Assembly (NCBI GenBank): GCA_963920635.1 | Contig: OY987299.1 | Location: 119,537,373-119,601,372, forward strand | Length of the DNA: 64,000 nt | Source of the DNA: Pseudeuparius sepicola | Taxonomy: Eukaryota; Arthropoda; Insecta; Coleoptera; Anthribidae | Direction: 5' to 3' | Shown here: positions 26,901 through 38,900 of the stretch, piece by piece | How the letters are laid out: every line of letters starts with the position of its first letter | Position numbering within the stretch: the first letter of the stretch is position 1 | Program-made: the position numbers and the translations under genes | Notes under the pieces: generated by a model | Told to the model about the DNA's origin: nothing | Databases searched by the model: none | What the model saw: only the letters and a program-made list of their open reading frames with translations

Positions 26901-29900
26901 GACGCTAAAAAATTCTTTATTTTTCTGTGAAATTTAACACCATGAAACTTACTTACGGAGCTCCAAAGACAATAAATTAAGAAAGTTTATATGAGAAGGT
27001 GGGTCATTATTTTTTTATAGTTCTATTGATTCCCAAAGTTTGAAGCACCCTGTATTTCTTTAGCAAATTGTAAGTTTGGTTTTGCTTTGGTCAAGTTCGA
27101 TTATTTGTTTGAAGCCTGAAAATGTGCCGACAAAAAAACCAAATACATGTGGCAACAATGTACTTTTATATCGCCGCTTTTAATGATCAAAAATCGTTTG
27201 CAAGGTGAGCTTTTCTTAAGTTGCTCAAAAAAACTAAATGGTGTAAATTCGGCTGTGGAATTTTTGAATTTTTGTTATACTTATACATCGGCATTTTTTG
27301 CTAGTATACTAAACCCCTAAAATATGAGTTTCTAACAAGCCATGCAATAGTTATTGCCTGTTCAAAATTGATAAATCACCCTGTGCATCCGTAAAAAAAA
27401 TATAATTTTGAGGGTTTTTAATAGGCATTTCTGATTAATCTGAGCTAGCCCTATCTGCAGTAGCAGTATGTCCCTTTAGTTCCTTTCCTCGCAAGTCACC
27501 CTGTATAGCATCTGCCCTATGCTGACTACATTTTTAGAAAACTGCCTTAGCAACTATTGCCTACATAAAATTATACAGACAAGTTACCAACTAGCTGAAG
27601 GTTTTGTCTATCGGTGTAGGAACTTGAAGTCAGATATTTTTTACCGCTTTTCACCATCTAAAGGTGGATTTATAAACTCGACGTTTGCGTTGGCGCCCGC
27701 CGTTGCCGTTTGCGTCGAAAATTCAATCCCAATATTTTAGGTGTAACCGTTTATAAACGCCGTCGAACGTTGCCGTCTGCGTCCGATGCCGTCCGATATC
27801 AACTAATTTCGTCTTTCACGTTCCGCCGTTCACATTTTCTGGACGCAAACTGCGAAGGTCACCGGCAACTTCGAGCGCGAACGCAAACGTCGAGTTTATA
27901 AATCCACCTTTTAAGTAAAGGAAAATAGTGTGTGACATGGTCAACTTGAAAAGTTTATATGAAAACAGATATTCACTGCAACAACTCTCCTAACACAGGT
28001 ACATGCATTTGTGAGCATTTCTTCATTTTTTTATTGTTCATAGAAGCCACTGGAGAAGCTATTGGAGGGGGATAAATATTGCCTTTATACCCATTCTACG
28101 TTAAGCCGCAGAGAAATAAAAATGGTTAGAAATGTGTATGAAGGAATAATTGCACGGAGGCTACATAAATCAGCATATGGACAACTGGAATTATGCAGTT
28201 TTCTAACTCAAGTGCCAGTGATGACTGTGCATAAAATAACCAAGAAGTCAAAGGGTCAACCAACAAATACAGTCCCCAAGAAACCAATAGAAGTGGAACC
28301 TAGAATCAGAAAGAGGATTCAACAAAAGACAGATGCAATTTTCCATCGAAAAAAGAAACCCACCGTAAGGAAGATTTCCAAAGAACTATCAAATGATAGT
28401 AAGTTTGAGTAGATAACCCTTCAAAAAATTACATAATAAATTAATATATGGTACCTACTTAAATTTCTATGTTATATTTTCTTTTGTATATTATGTGGTA
28501 GGCATCGGGCGTAATACGTCATTTCGCGGAAAGCCTAGTCATTGCAGGTATTGCCGGCAAGAGCTGTAATAAAATAACTATTAGGGGAGAGTCGGGTAAT
28601 ATCGGACAGTGGGTAGTATCCGACAAGAGCATCTTTTCAATTTCCCTAATAGATGGTGTTCCGAATTTGTCAGAGAATGCTTTATTAGAATCACCCTAGA
28701 CACATATATTCAGTATGAGGCCGAGCTTTGACCGGAACACGTCATGCGTATCATTTTATATTTTTTTGCCGAAACAAATTTCCCGGAGATAAAATTTACC
28801 AGTCTGTATTTTATAAACGGTAAGTTCTTTTAAAATGTTCATATTATATACCATTTGCTGGTTATTTTGGAATATAAAAATGGTTTTATAGAAATTATCG
28901 GAGGGCCGTAAAAAATAAGTTGGCCACTTTTTTCCAACTGTGCTGTTCGGGTAGTAACGGACACACATATTTCGGGTGATATCGGACACACTGAAATTTT
29001 AACTGAACATTCTTATTTTCAGATGAACTTTAAAAAATGCCCAAGAACACAAAAGGAAAAAGAAAAATTGACCAACTAGAGGATTCCATTAAATAAAAAT
29101 ATAAAGGACAAAAAATATAGCAAAGATAATGAATGCTCTAAACAGCAACAAGAAGCAATGGAGTGTATTCTCTGTGGTGAAGATTTGTCTAAAATTGTAT
29201 ACAATGCACACAGTGCCATGGTTGGGACCATGAAAATTGTTCTGGGGCAGAAAAACATCATGTTTATAATAAATGAGATAATTGTAAGGGGAATTAACTC
29301 ATGTCCGATACTACCCGACGTTTTCAGAAATTTACAAAAAGAGGAACACTTTTGTTTTTAATGAGTGAAGTTTTTTTGTTTAATTTTATTGTGTATTCTG
29401 TTCTGCAAAGAGTATAGTTTATTTTAAGCAAAGATATGTTAATATATATATTTTTTAATAAAACTTATTTCAATTTTTACTTTTTTTTTACCCGACTCTC
29501 CCCTACCTCATTTGACTGAAATTATGCATCATTTCAGGGATTGCCCTTGCCCTTGTTAGTCAAACAGAGTAATCGGTCGAACCATTGAACGTTACAGCGT
29601 CTGACTGCCATTTGTTCAGTCATTTGTTGAAAATTTGTAGAAATTGACTGAACAAACGGTAGTCAGACGCTGTAACGGCCGATTACTCTGCTTGACTAAC
29701 AAGGGCAAGGGCAATCCTGGAAATGACGAAAAATTTGAGTCAAACAAGGTAATAGTTATTTTATTACAGCTTTTGCCGGCAATACGTGTAATGACTAGAC
29801 ATTCCATGAAATGACGTATTACGCCCGATGCCTACGACATATATATTCCCTTTAAAATCATAAGGAGCCTGCTAGCTGGTTTATTTGGTTAATTAAAAAC

Positions 29901-32900
29901 TTAGAAATGGGTTCTTAGCTGGGTTCAAAAATGTCTTGATATTTAATATAAATAAATATAATATCGAATAAAATATTAATTTATAGGTTGTCCAGGAAAG
30001 TTGTCACCATATGGGATTTTTTATTATACAATTTCTAAAAATCTCATTTCAATTTTGTCAAATTTAATATTTTGGAAAAAAAGAAATGGGCAGAAATAAT
30101 TTTTTAATGGATACCTATATCAAAAAAGGATATTGAGAGAAAGTGTTTGTCGTGCAATTTTATATAACGGTGAAGAGTAACTGTGCGAGTTTAATTTATA
30201 TAATATGAAGGAAATGAATAATAGATTTAGGTTTCACGGCTCTTTTATTTCAAAATGTATTTATAAAAATTGTTTTATTACATTATTACATCTTCAGGAC
30301 CCAAGACTAAAAAGTAGTAAGGAAGATTCAAACTTAAATCAAATGAGTAAAACAATATACTTACGCACTACGTGTATGAATTATTCAATCAACATAAAAG
30401 TCATCAATAAATATTAATATTTGGACTTTGTGCTAAAATAGGAATGAAATGGTGAACATATTTTAAACCGCCTGCAAAAAATACTGTGAAACAACTATTA
30501 GATATATATCAAAGGGATGATAACTAGATCAATAATTATATGTATAAATAAATATGAAAACACCTTTCACATTTCGAATTATATTTGAATTTTTTTGAAA
30601 ACTTTAAAATTTATTTACAACTCTCTGGAAAAGCTGGTGCATTTGAAAGGTTTATTTCTTTGAAAGGATACTTTTAAAAATATGCATAGATACTAATAAC
30701 ACTATTTTTTAAGTCATATATGCTAAATTAACTATATATTTGTGAAATTTCTAGTAGCTGTAAACCTTTCAAATTCACTGGTTTTATAAGTGACTTCGTA
30801 ATTTTCTTTGGAACAAACCAACCAATAATTGGTACCTAATAACTTATTAGCATAAACTTTTCTGACCCGAGTTGTACTCACACTTTAGTTACATTAAATT
30901 CACTTTATGTTTCAGATATTATTGATGAAAATAAAGTTGCCAATCCAAACCCGGTTATAAATGATGGCAAAATTGATTACGATCAGGCAATTGAGTTTAT
31001 TTTTGTTGATACTATGCAGCCTGTAAATCAAGGATCTGTTGCACCTGTTTTTTTAAATCATGAGTCTATACAGAATGAATCTATTCAGACTGTAAATCAA
31101 GCATCTAGTTCACCTATAATTTTAAATCACGAGACTATACAGAAAGGGCCAATTCAGACTGTAAATCAAGGATCTAATGGAACCATAGTTTTAAATCATG
31201 AGACTATACGGAAAGAATCTATTCGGACTGTAAATCAAGGACCTATTAGATCTATAGTTTTAAATCATGACAGTATACAGAAAGAATCAATTCAGACGGT
31301 AAATCAAGCATCTAATGGAACCATAGTTTTAAATCATGAGGCTATACAGAATGAATCTATTCAAACTTTAAATCAAGCATCTATTGCACCTATAGTTTTG
31401 AATCATGAGTCTATACATAATGAATCTATTAAGATGGTAAATCAGGCATCTATTAGGACTACAGCTTTAAATCATGATTCCCTGGAGAACAGACCTATTG
31501 AGACTGAAAATCAAGAATCTATTAGAACTATTGTTTTGAATCGTGAGTCTATACAGAAAGAACCTATTCTGACTATAAATCTAGGATCTATTGCACCTAT
31601 GGTTTTAAATCAAGAGACTATACAAAAGGAATCTAATCAGACCGTAAATGAAGCATCTATTAGAACTGTAGTTTTAAATCACGATACTATCCAGAAAGAA
31701 CCTATTGGGAGTATAAATCAAGGATCTATTGGAACTATTGTTGTAAACCAAGAGCCTATACAGAAAGAACCTGTTCCCACTGTAAATCAAAGATCTATCG
31801 AAAATGTAGCTTTAAATCATGAAACTGTGCAAAAAAAACTCATTCAGATTGTAAATCAAGGATGTACGGGAGCGATACCTTTAAATCATGATATTATGCA
31901 GAAGGAGCATATTGGGACTGCAAATCAAGAATCTATTGGAAGTATTGTTGTAAATCGTAAGTCTATACAGAAAGAACCTACTCCTACTATAAATCCAATA
32001 TATATCAGACCTGTGGCTTTAAATCATGAGGCTATTCAGAATGAATCCATTCAGACTGTAAATCAAGCATCTATTAGAACTATAGTTCATGATTCTGTGC
32101 AGAAAGAACCTATTAGGACCGTAAATCAAGGATCTGTTGGAACTATTGTGGTAAATCATGAGTCTATACAGAATGAACCTATTCCGACTATAAATCAAAG
32201 ATATAGCGAACCTGTAGGATCTTTTGGAGCTATAGTTTTAAATCAGAAGACAACAGAGAAGAAACCGATTCAAATTGTAAATCAAGGATCTGTTGGAACT
32301 AAGATTTTATATCATGAGACAGTACCGAGACAACCTATTCAGGCTATTAATCAAGGATCTGTTGGATCTATAGTTTTAAATCATAAAACTATACAGGAAG
32401 AACCTATTCCGACTCTAAATCAAGAATCTATTAAAAATATAAATATAAATAATAAGACAAAGCAGAAAACAAATGTTCAGACCGTTAATCAAGAATTTGT
32501 TGGAAATAAAGTTCTAAATCATGATACACTACAGAGAGAACCTATTCAGACGATCAATCAAGGGTCTGTTGGACCTATAATTTTAAATCATAAGACAATG
32601 CAGAAAAGTCCCATTCATACTGTAAATCAAGGATTTGTTGGAAGTAAGGTTTTAAATCATGAGAAGATGCAGAGAGAACCTATTCGAACTATAAATATAA
32701 AATCTATTAAAACTAGACGTCTAAATAATACGAAAACTCCCAAAAAACCCATTCAGATTGCAAGTCACAGATTTGTTGGAGGTACAGTTTTAAATTGTAA
32801 GACGATACAGATAGAACCTATTCTGGCTGTAAATCAAGAATATGTTGGAAGTAAAGTTTTAAATCATGATACAATACAGAGAGAACCTATTCAGACAATA

Positions 32901-35900
32901 AATAAAAGATCTGTTAGACCTATAATTTTAAATCGTAAGACAATGGGGAATAAATCCATTCAAACTGTAAATCAAGGATCTGTTGGAAGTAAGGATTTGA
33001 ATCGTAAGACGCTACAAACTATAAATCAAGGATCTATTGATCATAAAACTATACAGAAAGGACCTATTACAACTGTAAGTCAAGAATTTCTTAGAGCTGT
33101 ACATTCAAATTATAAAGCAATGCAGAAAAAAAACACTGTAAATCTAGGATCAGTTGGAAGTAAGATTTTAAATCATGAGACAATCCACAAACAACCTATT
33201 CCGACTATAAATCAAGGATCTATAGTTTCAAATCATGAAACTAAACAGAATGAACCTATTCAGGCTATTGGATCTGTAGTTTTAGATCATGGAAGTATAC
33301 AGAAAGAACAGGGTGAGTGTAAATTATATTATTGTTTATTTGAAATTTGAAATTCCCTTCGTGAAGTGGATTTTTATTGATTCCACTCAAACAACACATA
33401 TCGGAAGGGCCTTTCTGTCAATACAATTTTCAAAAAGTCCGCACCATAGGTATTATTTTAATTTTATAAAAAATTGTCCATATTTTGTCTAGATATTTTC
33501 ATTTCCAGGTGGCCCCAAAAAGAGCTCATCCCTTTAACCACAGATTTAAGCACTTAATAACTTAGAGCCTTGTTTGTTGAATCCCTAGTTAGCCAATGTG
33601 TGACAGATTCATAAGGATATGAGAGCCATGTTGGATTCAAGCAATAGATGGCGCTAAAAATTAAGTGGCTGTCACTGCCTACTAATTTTCTTCTATTAAA
33701 ACCTACCAAAAAAACAGCTGGACAACTTTATTTTTTGCAAAATCTGTCCCATGTAGCTATAATGGATACCATGAATCTTGATCCCTGCGTAACAATGGCC
33801 AACGATGCAATTTCCATTGTCAATCATTGTGACGTATGGATCACGATTTGTGATATCCACTATACTGTATTTCTGTCATATCCTTATGTCAGTGTCAGAT
33901 ATTGGCTAACTAGACTATCCATAAACAAGGCTTTGAGTTTCCATAGCAAATTTATTTTTTTATATAAAATTTGCTATATCATGATATGATATCAGTTTTG
34001 AGATTAAAAGTTGCCTAACATATTTTTCTCAATTTTGGGGATATACAATGAAACATGGTAGGCTAGGTGCTACCACTTTGGAGTGAGAAAATTGAGTTTT
34101 GTCTGTTACAGTTTTATTTTTTAAGGATCTACGGTTGAAGGAATTACCTCAATTTTGGAACACCATTTGCATTTAAACTCGCATCTCTTATGGTAAATTT
34201 CTTAAATATTTTAGAGACTGCTGATCCAGACTTAGACACCATAAAAATTGAAATTGAAGATACCAAAGTCATAAGCAATGTGCATAATGATTCATCCCTT
34301 CTAGAGGATGCTTTAAATCACGAGTGTGAAAGTATAAAGCTAGAACCTTTTGAGACTTTAAAGGAGGGACCTGGTAAGTAGGCACTACCACAGAAAATAT
34401 ACGCTACGCGGACAGAAGTTCCACACAATGTAATTATTTGGCAGCCCGAAAGGAAGCCGGCTCTCGAAAGCCGGCTTACCCTGGCTTTCAGCAGTGTCTA
34501 TAGAAGAATTCTTCCATAGTTCTGCCTTGACGGCCGTGGTACTTTCATTACTCAATACTAGGCGGCAGCACGCTAGGAAAAAGCATCCGAAAGCGGCGTT
34601 GCCGGATTGTGCAAACAGTCGGTGGTTTTACCGAACTATAAAAATAAAGAGAAGATCTTTAATAAAATGAGCTTGCCCATTTAGAATCCAAGGTTAACAG
34701 TGACGCTGTCAGCAGTAACTATAGAATTCTTCCCTCGAGAGATTTATTTTTTTCGTCGTTTTTGGAAAGGGCATTCAATAATTATGTTACGAATCCGTGG
34801 CTGAAAAAAATTACTGCGCAAAAACCACCCCTGCACCCCTCAAGGATCAAAATAATAACTACATTATTCTTGTATTCTTGGTCCGATTATCTGCGCCGTT
34901 TTTAGCAACGACGTTCCAAATGATTCCAGATGCATGAACATGAACCCGTGGTAGAAAAATTTACAAGCAAAAATAATTATCCCTTCCAACTTCCAACCCT
35001 CGGATAGATTGCTTTTGGTCCGACTATGATAGTTTTTTGAAAGCCTAGCCACTATAACTCTTATTTCACGAATCCGTGGTAGAAAAAAATCATCGTACAA
35101 AAGGTACCCCAGTGGCGTCGCGTCGGGGGGGGGGGGGGGGCAGGGGGGGCACGGACCCCCCAGTTTTTGTTAGGTGGGAATTTTATAACACTACCTACCT
35201 AAGGTAAAAATGGAAATAATTCACAGCAATCACTTAATTAATTACATGAGCGGTGTGATGGTGCCTATAGTTTTGGCCTCATGGGCTACGGTAGGCACCG
35301 CATGGCCGCGCGTGCATAGATTTGTCTTAACCTGACTCTCCTCGCACTTGATAGAATGTTTTACCCAAAAAAGCAGTCGAAGAATGAAGTTTTATTGAGT
35401 AAATATGATGTGCCTGACCTGTAAAAGATGCATGATATTTTTACAAGCTTTTATTTAACTTGTCCGCATCAATAAGACTGCTCACGACTGTCGCGTCTGA
35501 CACTTTTTTGGGCCACCATGCGCCCTTCCGAGACAAAATACAATGCAAAAGGCATTGTTGGTTATTTGCGCCAACTTCTTTCAGGGACATGAAGTTATAG
35601 TCGAGTCGTGAGAAGTCTTTATAAATACGTCAGTCAATGCTATTTCTGCACAACCTATTTGACATGGGTATGAAATGACGAGTACAAAAAAATAAGTGGC
35701 GTCATACTAAATCCAATATAGCGGATGTCCCAAGATGGTGGACTAAATTTCTTTACCACCCTCCTGATATTCAGAATCAAATAAAATAAGAGGTAAAAAA
35801 ACTTTGTCAAAACAAGCTTTTATTTAAACCATATACTAAAACGAATAAAATAATATAAAATAAGTCTAGGTTTTCAGTAAAGATAATTCAATGCCAAATT

Positions 35901-38900
35901 GCGTAATTCAGTGTCAAAAAGCATGTCGCGCGAGATGTTCATTAACGTAAGTACCAATTAATTTTGTTGGACAGTGATTGGTTGATAAGCAAGTACCTAT
36001 TTGCCAAAGTATGTATTTTCCTTAAAATTCGCGCGAAAAGCTTTCAGATTTATAAGAACTTGTCGCAATTTGACATTGAATTATCTTAACAAAAACCGAT
36101 ACTAAAATCGAGCAATCCGTACGCCTGGCGTAAATAAAACCACTGTTCAATGACGATCCGCGATTGGTCGGTAGTCTATAAAGTTTCACCCGAGTCGGCA
36201 ACAGGGAGGTACTCGATCGAAAAAGTGTAGTTACGCCGTTTTACCTTGTTGTTTTCAGCTATTTAGACACTGCCACAAATAATTTTATCGATGTTTTGAA
36301 CCATTTTAATTAAGCCAGTAATTCTTTTCCCAAATATTTTGATGTAAACCATTGTAAAACTAACATTAAATAAAGGTCATGCCTCAGTGCGGCCCTGGCG
36401 AATATTTCAACTCACGTGGTCTTGTTTACACCAGGCGTAAGAGTTGCTCGATTTTACTATATACTATTTTATTTTATTCATTTTAGTACATGGCTTAAAT
36501 AAAAGTTTCTTTTTAAATAGTATATTTCATTACGAGTCTGGAAATAAAGATTTTTCCCTGCACGCGTGACATATTCCCGTGTTCGGCTGCGCCTCACACG
36601 GGAAGTCATGCAAGCACGGAAAAATCTATTTCGGGACGTATAATGAACGATATTTTTTATTATACTTCTTTGAAAACGGAAACTTAAAACATTTTATCGG
36701 CATATTATAATAAGTTTAATTGACAAAAAATAAACAATGCAGACAATATAGTGTTTGGTATGTTTGATGCGTTTCCATGGTTACTCTCAAATTATTTCAA
36801 AGGTGCGCTTTGTTGTAAATTCGTTATTGTCAGATAAGGTGAATAAAACGTCAACAATATTACAGAAATGTATCTAAATATTGAAACACTTACGAACTAA
36901 AATACAAAATAGGTATATGTTAAATATCATAGAGCATATAGAGTTTCTTAAATTTAGTTACTTTGCTGTATATTTCTATTTTAAAGCTATATATTCGGTA
37001 TTTTTATTCAGCGCACGGAAAGTTTTTCCATGCGCTGTTTCCGTGCGCTACCCCGAAAAACCCCATCTTTCATTATTGCTAAAACAGATGAAAATAAGGT
37101 GTTTTCAAAGAAGTATAATAAAAAAGTTTTTCTACATTATTTTATTTTTTAGATGTTATTTATTTTTTGTTTGTATTAATGATAGGACAGTACATACAAC
37201 TTGTTTTATTTTGGAAGTTTTTTCTGACAGTGACAGTACAAGTTTTTTTTAATTTCGGAAGTTTTTTTTTGTTTTTGATTCATGTATTATTTGTCTCGTT
37301 GGTTCATTAAAAATATGAAAATAAACGAGTACCTAATTGTTTTCATTTCCCATTTTTGTTTCAGTTCAACTAAAATTGCGATAAAAAGATATTGAAATGT
37401 TGTTCATTGTCTTGAGAAAAAAAAATTAAGGTGCCCCCCCTGCTTCCGAAGTCACGCGACGCCACTGAGCTACCCCATGCACCCCCTGAAAAATTGATAA
37501 TTCCATTGTTCTTAGTTCGATGTTCACCGTTTTAGCAAGGACGTTCCAAATGATTCCAGATGCACAAATTAGTGGTTGAAACAATTTGTCAGGAAAAAAC
37601 TACCCCCTCCACCAGAGATATTGTTTTTGAGACGATTATTTAGTCATTTTTTGAAAAGGCATTACTATATACCTACCTTATTTCACGAATCGGTGGTTGA
37701 AAACATTTACGGGGCGAAAACTACCCCTTCCCACCCCCGAAAGTTTATTTTTAATTAGATTATTGTCATTCCTTGAAAAGACATTCACTATTTCCCTTAT
37801 TTCACGAATCCGTGGTTGGAAACATTTACGGGGCAAAAACTACCCCTTCCCACCCCCGAAAGTTTATTTTTAATTTGATTATTGTCGTTTTTTGAAAAGA
37901 CATTCACTAATATTCACTGTATCCTTTATTTCACGAATCCTTGGTTGAAAGCATTTACGGGGCAAAAACTACCCCTTCCCACCCCAGAAAGTTTGTTTTA
38001 AATTTGATTATTGTCGTTTTTTGAAAATGCAATCACTATATTCCTTATTTCACGAATGTGTGGTTGAAAACATTTGCGGGGCAAAAACTACCCCTTCCCA
38101 CCCCAGAAAGTTTGTTTTTAACTTGATTATCGTTTTTTTAAAAGACATTCACTATATCCCTTATTTCACGAATCCGTGGTTGAAAACCTTTACGGGGCAA
38201 AAACTACCCCTTCCCACCCCCGGACCGGAAGTTTGTTTTTAACTTGATTATTGTCGTTTTTTGAAAATGCAATCACTATATTCCTTATTTCACGAATCCG
38301 TGTTGAAAACATTTGCGGGGCAAAAACTACCCCTTTCCACCCCGAATTGATTTTTTTAATTTGATTATTGTCGTTTTTTGAAAGGTATGCTGGGGGTATT
38401 ATTCGCCCAACAATTTTTTTAACCACGAATTTGTGCATCTGGAATCTTTGCGAACGTCCTTGCTAAAATTGGCGAGGATCCGACAATACAAGTTATCATT
38501 TTTGTTCTTAAAGTTGTGCTGGGGGTAGTTTTCGCACAAGAATTTTTTTCTACCGCGAATTCGTGAAACTAGAGTCATTATATAAGGACGTAGTTGCTAA
38601 AATCGGCCAGGATCAGACAATGAAGTTATAATTTTTTTAAAAGGGTACTGGGGTAGTTTTCGCCCGACAATTTTTTTAAAGTACAAATTTGTGCATCGGG
38701 AATCATTAGGAACGTCCTTGCTAAAAACGGTGGGAATCGTACCATGAAATTTTCCTTTTTTTCCTTAAGGGGTAATGGGGGGTAGTTTTTGCCCAACAAA
38801 TTTTTTCAACCACGAATTCGCGCATCTAGATTCAACCGCGAATTCGTGAATCTAGAATCATTTAGAACGTACTTGCTAAAATCGGCCAAGATCCGACAAT

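Larger units (their letters stand above)
35110..37467. mobile_element. Non-autonomous hAT element inserted in minisatellite (2358 bp)
   Basis: Starts CAGTGGCGTCGCGTC and ends CACGCGACGCCACTG. The 8 bases on each side are AGGTACCC (35102-35109) and AGCTACCC (37468-37475), a 7/8 match for a hAT 8-bp duplication. A long poly-G tract lies at ~35127-35142, next to the left end. No transposase. It contains a decayed MITE (35466-35639) and further nested inverted repeats. Confidence 0.75.
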
